Assembly (NCBI GenBank): GCA_023417475.1
Contig: JAEZFP010000048.1
Location: 1-64,000 of the forward strand
From: Bacillota bacterium
GTDB lineage: Bacteria > Bacillota > UBA4882 > UBA8346
Length of the DNA stretch: 64,000 nucleotides
Direction: 5' to 3'
The notes below the pieces were generated by a model, which searched no databases, was not told the origin of the DNA, and saw only the letters and a list, made by a program, of their open reading frames with translations. Positions 35,172-44,433 of the stretch are shown piece by piece; positions within the stretch are counted from its first letter, which is position 1; each line of letters opens with the position of its first letter. A program made the position numbers and the translations under genes.

Positions 35172-36070
35172 CAACGCACCCCTCCGCTTTGGGCTAGAAT
35201 TTGCTCGGCAAGCCGTTCTCCCAAGGCTTTCCCCTGGGCGACGGGACCTGCCACCGTTGCCCGATAGATTTCCGGTCGATCATTCGCCGCCAGCATTCCG
35301 GTAATTTTCAAACAGTCGCCATCGGTCACCGCATGCGCGCCCATCGGAACACTGCAACCGCCGTTTAAGCGGATCAAAAAACCGCGTTCAGCTTTGGCGC
35401 ATACCGCCCCTTCCTCGCAATGCACGGTTTCTTTGAGAAAACCAGCATCGTCATCTCGCCGGGTTTCGATCGCCAAAAACCCCTGGCATACCGCAGGGAT
35501 CATCTCTTCCACCGCAAAATACTGCGTGATCCGGTCTTGCAGTCCCAGCCGTTTCAGTCCGGCAGCGGCCAGGATTATGGCATCATACTGATGTTGCGCC
35601 AATTTTTCGAGACGGGTGACGATATTGCCCCGTAATAACCGGATCGTCAGATCCGGCCGCAGCGCCAGGAGCTGTTTGCTCCGGCGCAAGCTGCTGGTAC
35701 CCACCACTGCTCCTGCCGGCAATTCAACGAGGGTTGCTCCCGCGCGACTCACCAATACGTCGCGCGGATCCTCCCGTTCGGAAATGGCGGCGATCGTCAG
35801 TCCCGGAGCGATTTGGACGGGCAGATCTTTCATACTGTGCACCGCCAGGTCGATTGTCCCCTGCAGCAAAGCCAATTCAATCTCTTTGATAAACAGTCCT
35901 TTGCCGCCCACCTGATCCAACGCCCGGTCCAGGATCAGATCGCCGCTGGTTTTGATGGTTACCATCTCCAACTCCAGATCCGGATAGCGCTCACGGACTT
36001 TATCAATAACGATCCGGGTTTGGGCAATCGCCAAACGGCTTTCCCGGGTGCCGATTTTAAGCTTCCGCAT
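35171..36070 (-). CDS. hemC: Hydroxymethylbilane synthase HemC
   Basis: It polymerises four porphobilinogens on a dipyrromethane cofactor. The 299-residue protein starts at ATG 36070 (MRKLKIGTRESRLAIAQT), nine bases after GGAG, and overlaps the SirC-like gene by 14 bases. The cofactor-binding Cys is in LNGGCSVPMGAHA (about residue 238), and the catalytic Asp region is DLAVHSMKDLPVQ. Confidence 0.94.
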   Translation of the reverse strand: MRKLKIGTRESRLAIAQTRIVIDKVRERYPDLELEMVTIKTSGDLILDRALDQVGGKGLFIKEIELALLQGTIDLAVHSMKDLPVQIAPGLTIAAISEREDPRDVLVSRAGATLVELPAGAVVGTSSLRRSKQLLALRPDLTIRLLRGNIVTRLEKLAQHQYDAIILAAAGLKRLGLQDRITQYFAVEEMIPAVCQGFLAIETRRDDDAGFLKETVHCEEGAVCAKAERGFLIRLNGGCSVPMGAHAVTDGDCLKITGMLAANDRPEIYRATVAGPVAQGKALGERLAEQILAQSGGVR

Positions 36071-36689
36071 CACGTTTTTCTCCGTCTATTTTTTCAAGGA
36101 CCATCCGGGGATCGCCGGCCGGATCGTCAAGAATGGCTCTTCCGGCAGCCCGTAAAAGCTGTCGGCGTTTATCCGGATCGGCAACTTCCGTCTGAATTTT
36201 GCGCCGGAACTCAGCCCAGGTTTCCAAAGCGGTTTCCCGCTGAAAAATCGCGAACGATGCAATTTTCTCCCGTAATAACCGCGTGAGAGCGGGAAATCGG
36301 CCCGAACTGGTCACCCCAACGACCAAAGCGTCATTTTTCACCACCGCCGGAAAAACAAAGGTACATTTTTCCGGATCATCGGCGGAATTAACCCAGACGT
36401 TCATCCGCACAGCATCGTCGTAAACCGCATCGTTTAACGCGGGATCGGAGGTAGCGGCGATCACCAAGAAAAAACCGCTTAAATCTCCGTTCTGATAAGA
36501 TTTCTTCCAATAAGTCAACTTCCTCAAATCGTGGAGTTGCTGAATTTCCGGGACCACTGCAGCGCTGATCACGACGATTTCCGCCTCAAACTGGAGGAGG
36601 GTTTGAATTTTGCGCCATGCGACCTGCCCTCCGCCGATCACTAGACACCTTCGTTTTTTCAGATCGATATACAAAGGAAAATAAGCCAT
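36057..36689 (-). CDS. sirC: Precorrin-2 dehydrogenase (SirC-like)
   Basis: It oxidises precorrin-2 to sirohydrochlorin with NAD+, giving the substrate for cobalt insertion in the anaerobic route. The 210-residue protein matches the N-terminal CysG/Met8 family: PLYIDLKKRRCLVIGGG with the dinucleotide loop, then VNSADDPEKCTFVFPAVV and GVTSSGRFPALTRLLR. It may also have some chelatase activity, as Met8 does, but the separate CbiK makes this unnecessary. It follows cbiJ by two bases. Confidence 0.88.
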   Translation of the reverse strand: MAYFPLYIDLKKRRCLVIGGGQVAWRKIQTLLQFEAEIVVISAAVVPEIQQLHDLRKLTYWKKSYQNGDLSGFFLVIAATSDPALNDAVYDDAVRMNVWVNSADDPEKCTFVFPAVVKNDALVVGVTSSGRFPALTRLLREKIASFAIFQRETALETWAEFRRKIQTEVADPDKRRQLLRAAGRAILDDPAGDPRMVLEKIDGEKRDAEA

Positions 36690-36691
36690 GA

Positions 36692-37477
36692 TCAGTTCAG
36701 CATCTCCTTAACCGCCCGCAGCACTTGTTCGACTGAGTCCACCGTCCAACCGTATTCCAACTCCGGTCGCCGGATCATGATCACCGGGATCGCCAATTCC
36801 CTGGCCGCAGCCAGCTTCGCCTGATTGCCGCCGGCTTCCCCGCTTTCTTTGGTTACCAGCGCTTGCGCCTGACAATAGCGGAGCATGGCCCGATTCATTT
36901 CAACCGAAAACGGCCCTTTCATCCCAATGATCCGCGCGGCGGAAAATCCGAGGCGTTCGCATTTCGCGATGACCTCCTGCAACGGTAACACCCGGATAAA
37001 CAGGCGTTCCCGAAAATCGCCGATCTGACGGGTGAAAGGCTCCAGATGATTGCTGCCGATCGTCAATAGAATTTTCCCGGTCAGTTCTGCCGCTTTACGG
37101 GCCGCATCGTCAAAATCCCTCGCCCAAATCAGGTCCGCCCCCGCCTCGCTATCAGTGGCTTCACGCTCAAACCGCAAGTAGGGGGTCCCGCTCTCACGGC
37201 AAGCCGCCATAGCGTTTAAAGAGGCTGCTTTGGCAAAAGGATGCGATGCGTCAATCACCAGGTCCGGCCCGATGGCGCCGATCAACCGGACCATCTCCGT
37301 TTGATCCAATCGTCCCTGATGGATACGGAGCCCCGGATATTGCCGCAAATATTCGGTCCCAAGATCCGTGGTTACTGTTGCATGAAGCTGCACCGGTTCC
37401 GGCGCCAGTCGCTCAATGATAGTCCGGGCATCGATCGTGCCGGCGATCAACAAAATGACCAACGTCTTATTGTTCAT
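36692..37477 (-). CDS. cbiJ: Cobalt-precorrin-6A reductase CbiJ
   Basis: It reduces cobalt-precorrin-6A with NAD(P)H. The 261-residue protein has the family features AGTIDARTIIERL near the N-terminus, VIDASHPFAKAASLNA (about residues 75-90) and IIGMKGPFSVEMNRAML. Its start overlaps the cbiH stop by 11 bases. Confidence 0.89.
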   Translation of the reverse strand: MNNKTLVILLIAGTIDARTIIERLAPEPVQLHATVTTDLGTEYLRQYPGLRIHQGRLDQTEMVRLIGAIGPDLVIDASHPFAKAASLNAMAACRESGTPYLRFEREATDSEAGADLIWARDFDDAARKAAELTGKILLTIGSNHLEPFTRQIGDFRERLFIRVLPLQEVIAKCERLGFSAARIIGMKGPFSVEMNRAMLRYCQAQALVTKESGEAGGNQAKLAAARELAIPVIMIRRPELEYGWTVDSVEQVLRAVKEMLN

Positions 37478-38201
37478 CGAAGTACCCGCGCGGGGTGATC
37501 ATCCGCCCCCGTTCAATATACGTTCGGGAATTGCCGATCATGACAATGCTGAACATGTCGATCGTCAGCGCCGTCATCTGCTCCAAAGTAGTCAGATCAT
37601 GACTCTCACCGACCCGGCCCGCATGACGGACAATTCCTACCGGCGTCTTCCCGTCCCGGTATCCTCCGATAAGCTCGGCCGCGACCGTAATTTGAGTCGT
37701 CCGTTGTTTACTTTTGGGATTATAAAGGCAGATTACGAAATCGGCGGCTGCGGCAGCGGCGATTCGCGCGGCAATCTGTTCCCATGGCGTCAACCGGTCA
37801 CTCAGACTGATCACCGCAAAATCGTGCATCAACGGCGCGCCGAGAATCGCGGCAGCGGCACTCGCCGCGGTCAATCCGGGAATAACCTCCACCGCCACAG
37901 CGGTCCCGGAACGATGCAGCACCTCCAGCATGATTCCGGCCATGCCGTAAATACCGCTGTCGCCGCCGCTGACCAGCGCAACCGTTGCTCCGGTCAACGC
38001 TCGCGCCAACGCCGCTTCGCAACGTTCAACCTCCCGGGTCATCGTCGAAGCGAGGAACTGCTTGCCGGGGAATAAGTCTTTCACTAAATCGACATAAACT
38101 TGATAGCCGATAATCCAATCACTGTTTTGTAATGCCTTGACCGCTCGCGGCGTCATATCTTCTTTGGCGCCAGGTCCGATTCCGACCACGTAGATCTTCA
38201 T
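37467..38201 (-). CDS. cbiH: Precorrin-3B C17-methyltransferase CbiH
   Basis: A SAM-dependent methylase that contracts the ring while methylating C17. The 244-residue fold shows YVVGIGPGAKEDMTPRAVKA, VALVSGGDSGIYGMAG and VIPGLTAASAAAAILG. The start is firm: GGAGG lies a few bases upstream and the SAM loop needs this N-terminus. The gene begins 83 bases inside the hemA 3' end in another frame, an unusually long overlap. Confidence 0.9.
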   Translation of the reverse strand: MKIYVVGIGPGAKEDMTPRAVKALQNSDWIIGYQVYVDLVKDLFPGKQFLASTMTREVERCEAALARALTGATVALVSGGDSGIYGMAGIMLEVLHRSGTAVAVEVIPGLTAASAAAAILGAPLMHDFAVISLSDRLTPWEQIAARIAAAAAADFVICLYNPKSKQRTTQITVAAELIGGYRDGKTPVGIVRHAGRVGESHDLTTLEQMTALTIDMFSIVMIGNSRTYIERGRMITPRGYFDEQ

Positions 38202-39465
38202 TGATTTCCTCCAAACGCATGGCTCTGTCCAAACATCGATAGTAGATACCGGCTTCGGCGCCTGAAGCGCTATCTTTGATCCGGTACACGCAGCGATTCA
38301 TTAATAAACCGGCGATACTTCGCATACCCCGGACAATTTTCGCTTGTTCCTTGGGATCGCTGATATTAAGTTTCAACAAGGTCTGATTGATCTTGACGGA
38401 CACCTCTTCCCAGACCGTCGCTTCAATCTGTTGGATCAGCGGAAAAACTTGCCGCGATTGATACCATTTTTCAAATCCCGCCAGTTGTTCGTCGATGATC
38501 GTTTCCGCCTTCGCGATATCCAAAGCGTGGTGTTGCAATTCTTCCCGGCAAGCTTCCCCAAGACTGTCAATATTCAAGAGACAAATCCCCGGAAGCGTGG
38601 CGATTTCTCGATCAATATCACGCGGAACCGCCAAGTCCATCAAGACCCGCTTTTTGGAAGTAATCAAAGCCGGCGTCAGTTCGGAGCGGGAAATTGCGTA
38701 ATGGGGACTGGCGGTCATACTGAAAATCAAATCAGCCCCGTCCATATATTGATACCGGCAGTCATAGGCTACCGGGGTTACTTGCGGTCGATTACTGAAG
38801 ATCGGACGTACCTTGCTCAAGCGCCGCGCTGCTATATAAATCTGAGCTACGCCCTGCTTTAGTAAACTATTAACCGTTAAGACCCCCATCGTGCCCGAAC
38901 CGATCACCAAAGCAGTCCGGCAGCGGGCAGGGCCATAAGTTGCCAGCGCCTTCTCCACCGCGGCCTTCGCTGCGGAGACCGGCCCTTTGGCGAGTTTGGT
39001 CTGGCTCTTAATCAGTTTGACACCGGTAACGGCCTTTCGAAATAAAGTATTTAGAACCGCCTTACTGGTTCCCGCTGTCAGAGCAGTTTGATGGGCTTTT
39101 TTAACTTGACCTAAAATCTGATCTTCTCCCAACACCAGAGAGTCCAGACCGCAAGCCACCCGAAACAGATGGCGCACTGCGGCTTTACCCTGATAGACGT
39201 AAAAATATTTCCGGAACTCGCTACTATCGAGCTTTTTATAATGGCAAAGCTCATTTTCGAACTCCGTAGCGTTAAATTGCTGTTCTGTCCCGTGATGATA
39301 CAGCTCGGTCCGGTTACAGGTGGATAAAAGGGCCCATTCACCCGCTGGATGGCGTTGTTTGAAGTACTCCAAAAAATGCTGCTGTTCTTCAAGATTGAAA
39401 CAGAATCGCTCGCGCACTTCCAACGGGGCAGAACGAAAGTTGATGCCGATGACCGCAATATTCAC
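38119..39465 (-). CDS. hemA: Glutamyl-tRNA reductase HemA
   Basis: It reduces glutamyl-tRNA to glutamate-1-semialdehyde, the first step of the C5 route. The 448-residue protein has the catalytic Cys in LLSTCNRTELYHH (about residue 50), the hallmark GLDSLVLGEDQILGQVKKA, an NADPH domain (VIGSGTMGVLTV) and a helical dimerisation domain. The last 27 residues or so are encoded in the overlap with cbiH. The length is normal for the family, so the overlap is probably real rather than a sequencing frameshift. Its ATG overlaps the cbiG stop by 4 bases. Confidence 0.92.
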   Translation of the reverse strand: MNIAVIGINFRSAPLEVRERFCFNLEEQQHFLEYFKQRHPAGEWALLSTCNRTELYHHGTEQQFNATEFENELCHYKKLDSSEFRKYFYVYQGKAAVRHLFRVACGLDSLVLGEDQILGQVKKAHQTALTAGTSKAVLNTLFRKAVTGVKLIKSQTKLAKGPVSAAKAAVEKALATYGPARCRTALVIGSGTMGVLTVNSLLKQGVAQIYIAARRLSKVRPIFSNRPQVTPVAYDCRYQYMDGADLIFSMTASPHYAISRSELTPALITSKKRVLMDLAVPRDIDREIATLPGICLLNIDSLGEACREELQHHALDIAKAETIIDEQLAGFEKWYQSRQVFPLIQQIEATVWEEVSVKINQTLLKLNISDPKEQAKIVRGMRSIAGLLMNRCVYRIKDSASGAEAGIYYRCLDRAMRLEEINEDLRGRNRTWRQRRYDAASGQGITKQ

Positions 39466-40508
39466 AATTGAAACTCCCTTTCTTCCTCCGCCAAGGCGAG
39501 GGTGATTCCGGGATAGACCGTCTTGCCGCAGATTAGACGGGTATGGACTCCCCCCGATAACGCGGCGGCTTCCGCCACGTTTCCGACTCCGACCGTTTGC
39601 TTTACAAAAGGCGAACTCGCCAATTGTTCAGCGACGGGAAGCAACTCCGCCGCGGTAAACGTTTGAAACACGACGTGATGCTCGGCACAATATTCGAGAA
39701 TACCGGGTTCGGCGGCTTTATGTTCAATCGAAACCATCCTTTTAAGCGCTAAAAAACTCTTGTGGTTTCTTTGGAAGAAATCTGTGATCGCATCGGCAAT
39801 CGCTGCTTTCGATGTGCCTTTTTTGCATCCGATTCCCAAAATCAAATTTTGGGGACGAATCAAAAGCACCTGGCGGGCAGCGGGTTGATTGGCGGTATCA
39901 TTATCGACGACCACCGCCCACTCGGCCGACGCGGGCGTTTCGGAAGAATCGGCCAACCGAAGCTGCGGCGAAAGTTCCCCCCGCAACCGGTGTGGCGTGT
40001 GTAAAACGACAGTCCCGCCGTTCACCAAAACGGCGCTGACCGACTTCAATAACAATTCGTTCTCAATGACGCAGTCATTCTCACGGCTAAAAACATCAAA
40101 AGCGATCACCTGATTTACGTCGGTAGCCGTAGTGATCACGGCGTGCCCCTCAATCAACGCGGCAATCTGTCGCGCCAATTGATTGGCTCCGCCGTAGTGG
40201 CCCGATAAAAAACTGATTACATGTTCGCCTTTTTCATCAACGACCAGGATTGCCGGGTCATTTTTTTTATCCGTTAAAAACCGGGCGACGCTCCGGACAA
40301 CAATTCCGCAAGCCATAATGAAAATAATACCGTCATAATTCTCAAAAAGTTCTCCTACCAACGGCGTAATTTTACCGGAAAACAGACGGGTTGCGGTTTG
40401 GGTTCCCGGGGAATTCCAACGGGCGTAATGATCGACGGGTAACCGCTCAACGATCGTTTCGGCCAAAGCCGCTCCGTTTTTAGTTAAACTAACCACCGCC
40501 AGACGCAT
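39462..40508 (-). CDS. cbiG: Cobalt-precorrin-5A hydrolase CbiG
   Basis: It opens the lactone of cobalt-precorrin-5A and releases acetaldehyde, a step diagnostic of the anaerobic pathway. The 348 residues have the N-terminal MRLAVVSLTKNGAALA, the central FIMACGIVVRSVA and FLSGHYGGANQLARQIA, and the C-terminal domain ILGIGCKKGTSKAAIADAI. All family regions are present. It follows cobC by 18 bases. Confidence 0.91.
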   Translation of the reverse strand: MRLAVVSLTKNGAALAETIVERLPVDHYARWNSPGTQTATRLFSGKITPLVGELFENYDGIIFIMACGIVVRSVARFLTDKKNDPAILVVDEKGEHVISFLSGHYGGANQLARQIAALIEGHAVITTATDVNQVIAFDVFSRENDCVIENELLLKSVSAVLVNGGTVVLHTPHRLRGELSPQLRLADSSETPASAEWAVVVDNDTANQPAARQVLLIRPQNLILGIGCKKGTSKAAIADAITDFFQRNHKSFLALKRMVSIEHKAAEPGILEYCAEHHVVFQTFTAAELLPVAEQLASSPFVKQTVGVGNVAEAAALSGGVHTRLICGKTVYPGITLALAEEEREFQL

Positions 40509-40526
40509 TCCCTTTCCCCCTCCGCG

Positions 40527-41117
40527 CTATCCGTTCAGCCTTATTAAACTGGCGTAGCCCGCCGCATTGATCCTCACTTGCGCAATGCCGCAGTGGTCAA
40601 TCGTAAAACGCCAGGACGCTTCAGGCGGCAAACCCAATAAAACAGCCAACATCATCCGAATGCAACCCGCATGACTCACCATGATGTAACAGCCCTGACG
40701 GGATGATTCAAGCAAGTTGCGGAGAAACCCGTCGACCCGCCCCTGAACCTGGCTTGGGCGCTCAGCGCCGGTTATCGGATAGTCCGGATCGTTGAGCCAG
40801 GCTTGACACTCGACCGGATACTTCGTTTGAATCTCGGTGAAGGTCAAGTCCTCCCAGCTGCCAAAGTTCCTTTCCTTCAATGCTGCCGCAGGACGAACCT
40901 CCAAGTCCCGGTCACAATTGATGATTTTCGCGGTGTCCAACGCCCGTCGCAACGGGCTACTGAAAATCACGTCTGCTTTGACCGAACGGAGTTTTTCCCG
41001 GAGCGCCTCCGCCTGACGCCAACCGGTTTGGTTCAGTTCAACGTCGGTCCAACCGAGATAAGCCCCTTGGCGGTTCCGGTCGGTCTCGCCATGCCGGATT
41101 AAATATAGTTCGAGCAT
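40527..41117 (-). CDS. cobC: Alpha-ribazole phosphatase CobC (histidine phosphatase)
   Basis: A phosphoglycerate-mutase-like phosphatase, probably removing the phosphate from alpha-ribazole-P or adenosylcobalamin-P. The 196-residue enzyme has the catalytic LYLIRHGETDRNRQG (His about residue 8), FSSPLRRALDTAKI and the second His in MVSHAGCIRMML. Its function is inferred from the position between cobS and cbiG; the fold alone would allow other phosphatase roles. Confidence 0.85.
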   Translation of the reverse strand: MLELYLIRHGETDRNRQGAYLGWTDVELNQTGWRQAEALREKLRSVKADVIFSSPLRRALDTAKIINCDRDLEVRPAAALKERNFGSWEDLTFTEIQTKYPVECQAWLNDPDYPITGAERPSQVQGRVDGFLRNLLESSRQGCYIMVSHAGCIRMMLAVLLGLPPEASWRFTIDHCGIAQVRINAAGYASLIRLNG

Positions 41118-41135
41118 TTTTGCAGCACTCCCTGA

Positions 41136-41900
41136 TTACTTCATGGCAAGATAAGCAATGAGCAGGTAAAACGTTTGCGTCAATTCGCAGACCGCGCCCA
41201 AAATATCACCGGTGACGCCGGTGATCTTGCGCGCCAACCATTTCACCACCAGTAATGCGAAGATTACCGGCAATACGGCAAAACCAAGCCAACGCCAGCC
41301 CAGAAAAACCAGGCTGATCCCGAGATAAACCAGTACTCCGCCAACCGCTTCGGGCAAACCGCAATAGTCAACAAACGATTTTGCCAAGCCGTCGGCACGG
41401 GCATACCGTTCGATCCCGGCCGCCACCGGTAATGCCATCCGGCCGGCTACCGGCATCAATACAATAAACGGCGTCATCCGCTCCTTGAACTCCGCCAACA
41501 ACAATATGTTCAAAATAATCAGGCTGACCAGCGCCAAAACCGCATAGGTCCCCACCCGGCTATCCTTCATGATCTCCAACATCCGTTCCTTGGGCCGGTT
41601 CGAGAAGACGCCGTCGGCAGTATCGCTCCACCCGTCCAAGTGCAACCCGCCAGTGAAAATGATATAGGAAATCACCATGCCGGCCGCGGTAAGCAACGGC
41701 GAAAACCGGTACCCCAGAATCGCCCGCGCCGCCAGAAGCAAAAAACCGATTCCCAAACCGACGAGCGGAGCATAAACCAACCCCTTGCCATAATCAACCG
41801 CTTGCGCCCGCAAATCGTAACGAATGGGAAAGGTCGTTAAAAACTGGAGCATTAACAACAGTCGCTTCAATGCTTGTTTCACGGGATAACGCCCTTTCAT
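41136..41900 (-). CDS. cobS: Adenosylcobinamide-GDP ribazoletransferase CobS
   Basis: A membrane enzyme that joins alpha-ribazole(-P) to adenosylcobinamide-GDP. The 254-residue protein starts at ATG 41900 (MKGRYPVKQALKRLL), in an ATGA overlap with the cobU stop. The family motifs FLTTFPIRYDL and GLHLDGWSDTADGVFSNRPKERML (Asp-rich metal site) are intact, with several transmembrane helices after them. Confidence 0.91.
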   Translation of the reverse strand: MKGRYPVKQALKRLLLMLQFLTTFPIRYDLRAQAVDYGKGLVYAPLVGLGIGFLLLAARAILGYRFSPLLTAAGMVISYIIFTGGLHLDGWSDTADGVFSNRPKERMLEIMKDSRVGTYAVLALVSLIILNILLLAEFKERMTPFIVLMPVAGRMALPVAAGIERYARADGLAKSFVDYCGLPEAVGGVLVYLGISLVFLGWRWLGFAVLPVIFALLVVKWLARKITGVTGDILGAVCELTQTFYLLIAYLAMK

Positions 41901-42490
41901 TGTTTCTCGGATTCGGCCGGGGATGCCGGCTGCGGCTTCAGCCGCAATGGTATTCCGCTCACACAAAAGTATACTTCCCGGGCCGCCGCGGCCAATTGCC
42001 GGTTGACCGCACCGTGAAGGTCGACAAAAAAACGGCTGAGTTTCGTTCCGGGTACCACACCCATCCCCAATTCATTGGTAACCACCAAAACTGGCACCGG
42101 CGCGGTTTCCGCCGCCACCGTCAACTTGGTAAACTCCCGTAACACTTCTTGCTCCACAACCTTGGCTTGGGCGGTCGTAATTTCATCCCAGTCCCGTCCC
42201 GGAACAAACAGCAAGTTATTTAGCATCACCGTGACACAATCCAAAATAACGGCTGTTTTGCCGGAAACCGAATCCATAATGATCCGATCCAGATCGCGAA
42301 ACGCCTCAACCGTTTCCCAAGTGGCCGGCCGGCGCCGCCGGTGTTGCGCAATCCGTTCCGCCATCTCGGCGTCGCAAACTGTCGCGGTTGCGATATACAG
42401 AACCGGTCCGCCCGTGTTTACTGCCAGTTGCTCCGCAAAAGCGCTTTTACCGCTCCGGGTGCCGCCGGTAATCAGAATTAACGCACTCAT
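41897..42490 (-). CDS. cobU: Adenosylcobinamide kinase/guanylyltransferase CobU
   Basis: It phosphorylates adenosylcobinamide and transfers GMP to it. The 197-residue protein has the P-loop LITGGTRSGKSAFAEQLA and the guanylylated His region RIAQHRRRRPATWETVEA, then VILDCVTVMLNNLL and VTNELGMGVVPGTKLSRFF. It overlaps cobT by one base and cobS by four. Confidence 0.93.
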   Translation of the reverse strand: MSALILITGGTRSGKSAFAEQLAVNTGGPVLYIATATVCDAEMAERIAQHRRRRPATWETVEAFRDLDRIIMDSVSGKTAVILDCVTVMLNNLLFVPGRDWDEITTAQAKVVEQEVLREFTKLTVAAETAPVPVLVVTNELGMGVVPGTKLSRFFVDLHGAVNRQLAAAAREVYFCVSGIPLRLKPQPASPAESEKQ

Positions 42491-43557
42491 TAGCGGATAT
42501 CCACTAAAAAGTCGTTTGCCATATTCATCTCGGCAAACGTCCCCATCCGGTTCATCACCGCCAAAGCCGCTTCAATCACTTGGAAACCCAACGCGCAGCC
42601 CGTTCCCTCGCCGAGGCGCATTTGCAGATTGAACGCCGCTTCCATTCCGAGTTCCTGCATCAGCCGCCGGAAACCCGGTTCCGCCGAGGCGTGGGACGCG
42701 ATGAGGTAATCTTTGACCAACGGGTTCAACCGGACGGCCGTTAACGCCGCCGCCGCGGCAATAAATCCATCGATGACAATGGGAATCCGGTAATAGGCGG
42801 CCCCCAGATAACAACCAACCAAGCCGGCGATATCAAAACCGCCCACTTTCGCCAGGACATCCAACGGATCGTTTCGGTCCGGCTGATTGACAATTAACGC
42901 AGTGGTGATGACCGCTTTTTTCTTAGCGAAGTCGGGGTCGGTCAATCCTGCTCCCTTCCCCACCGCCGTCTCCGCGTCGCACCCGGTAAACGCCATTAAA
43001 ATCGCGCTGCTGGTACTGGTATTGCCGGCTCCCATTTCGCCGGTGCCCAGCAAGTTGTATCCTTCATCCGCCAGTTGGGCGACGATCGCGATTCCCGCTT
43101 CGATGCCCCGAACGGCTTCCGCGCGGGACATTGCCGGACCCTGAGCCATGTTGGACGTGCCGCGCCGGATCTTGCAGTCAATGATTCCCGGATTGGCCAG
43201 TTCGGCGTCAATTCCGATATCGACAATCCGCAGCTCGGCGCCGGCGACCCCGGCCAAAACATTAACGCCGGCGATGCCGCGGACAAAATTAAGGGTTTGA
43301 ATCGCGGTGATCTCCTTCGGACAAGAACTGACCCCCTCCGCGCAGACCCCGTTATCGGCAGCCATTACCACAATGCACTTTTTGGCAATCTCGTTCCGCA
43401 CCCGGCCGGTAATGCCGCTGATTTGGGCCGCTATCTCTTCCAGCCGTCCCAGACTCCCGATGGGTTTAATCAGACTGTCCAGTCGGCGCCAAGCTTCTGC
43501 CATAACCTCCTGACGTAGCGGTTTTATTCCCGTCAGGATCTCAAGATAATTGTTCAT
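42490..43557 (-). CDS. cobT: Nicotinate-nucleotide:dimethylbenzimidazole phosphoribosyltransferase CobT
   Basis: It activates the lower-ligand base to alpha-ribazole phosphate. The 355-residue protein has GRLEEIAAQISGITG, VMAADNGVCAEGVSSCP, GEMGAGNTSTSSAI, and the catalytic Glu in MRLGEGTGCALGF. No gene for making dimethylbenzimidazole (bza or bluB) is in the window, so the base must come from elsewhere. Confidence 0.93.
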   Translation of the reverse strand: MNNYLEILTGIKPLRQEVMAEAWRRLDSLIKPIGSLGRLEEIAAQISGITGRVRNEIAKKCIVVMAADNGVCAEGVSSCPKEITAIQTLNFVRGIAGVNVLAGVAGAELRIVDIGIDAELANPGIIDCKIRRGTSNMAQGPAMSRAEAVRGIEAGIAIVAQLADEGYNLLGTGEMGAGNTSTSSAILMAFTGCDAETAVGKGAGLTDPDFAKKKAVITTALIVNQPDRNDPLDVLAKVGGFDIAGLVGCYLGAAYYRIPIVIDGFIAAAAALTAVRLNPLVKDYLIASHASAEPGFRRLMQELGMEAAFNLQMRLGEGTGCALGFQVIEAALAVMNRMGTFAEMNMANDFLVDIR

Positions 43558-43581
43558 TCGCTTTCATCCTTTGCATGAGTT

Positions 43582-44358
43582 TTAGAAATTGCCGTTTTTG
43601 GGGTGATCTTCCGACCCGTTGCGGAATTCATGGCTGAAGTGGGGATCGTACAGTTTGGATAATTGATACTCCGCTCCCAAAAAATTACCCACCGTCAGCA
43701 AGGCGGTTTTAACAATGCCCGCTTCTTTTACCATCCCGGCGATCGTGTCGAGAGAACCGCGGATAATCTGCTCTTCCGGCCAGGAAGCTTTATAAACAAC
43801 CGCCGCCGGAGTGGTCGGCGGATAATGTTTCATTAATTGCTCCACCATTTGATCGATCATTTGAATACTTAAGAAAATCACCATGCTGGCTTGGTGGGAC
43901 GCCAGCGCTTCCAAACTTTCGGTTGGGGGGACCGGAGTTCGCCCTTCCATCCGGGTCAGGATCAACGTCTGAGCGACTCCGGGAAGCGTATATTCGGCTT
44001 GTAAAGTCGCTGCGGTCGCCGCAAACGAACTGACTCCCGGCACGATTTGACAGGGAATCCCCTTTTGGGCCAAACCGTCCAATTGTTCACGGATCGCGCC
44101 GAAGAGGGACGGGTCGCCCGTATGGAGTCGAACAACCTTCCGTCCTTGCGCGTAACCCGCCTCCAAAAGCCTCAACACCTCGTCTAACGTCATCCCGGCG
44201 CTGTCATAAATGGCGCATCCGGGTTTGACATCGGCCAGCAACGCCGGATTAACCAGCGAGCCGGCGTAAATGATCAGATCGGCCGTCTCCAATAACCGTT
44301 TTCCCTTCACCGTAATCAATTCCGGATCTCCCGGGCCGGCGCCGACAAAATAAATCAT
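43582..44358 (-). CDS. cbiF: Precorrin-4 C11-methyltransferase CbiF
   Basis: A SAM-dependent methylase for C11. The 258-residue protein starts at ATG 44358 (MIYFVGAGPGDPELITVKGK); an upstream in-frame TTG adds residues with no ribosome site. Other motifs are LHTGDPSLFGAIREQ, IVPGVSSFAATAATL and LILTRMEGRTPVP. It lies 75 bases after cbiET. Confidence 0.92.
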   Translation of the reverse strand: MIYFVGAGPGDPELITVKGKRLLETADLIIYAGSLVNPALLADVKPGCAIYDSAGMTLDEVLRLLEAGYAQGRKVVRLHTGDPSLFGAIREQLDGLAQKGIPCQIVPGVSSFAATAATLQAEYTLPGVAQTLILTRMEGRTPVPPTESLEALASHQASMVIFLSIQMIDQMVEQLMKHYPPTTPAAVVYKASWPEEQIIRGSLDTIAGMVKEAGIVKTALLTVGNFLGAEYQLSKLYDPHFSHEFRNGSEDHPKNGNF

Positions 44359-44433
44359 CTTGTTATCCCCATTCGTTTTGATTCCGACAAACAATTCGGT
44401 TTCCGGCGCATCCTATCCCTAACAGCGCTGCAT

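Noticed and set aside
42490..43557. A lower-ligand biosynthesis gene within the operon
   Set aside because: This frame is CobT, which activates the base. No bza or bluB-type gene is present.
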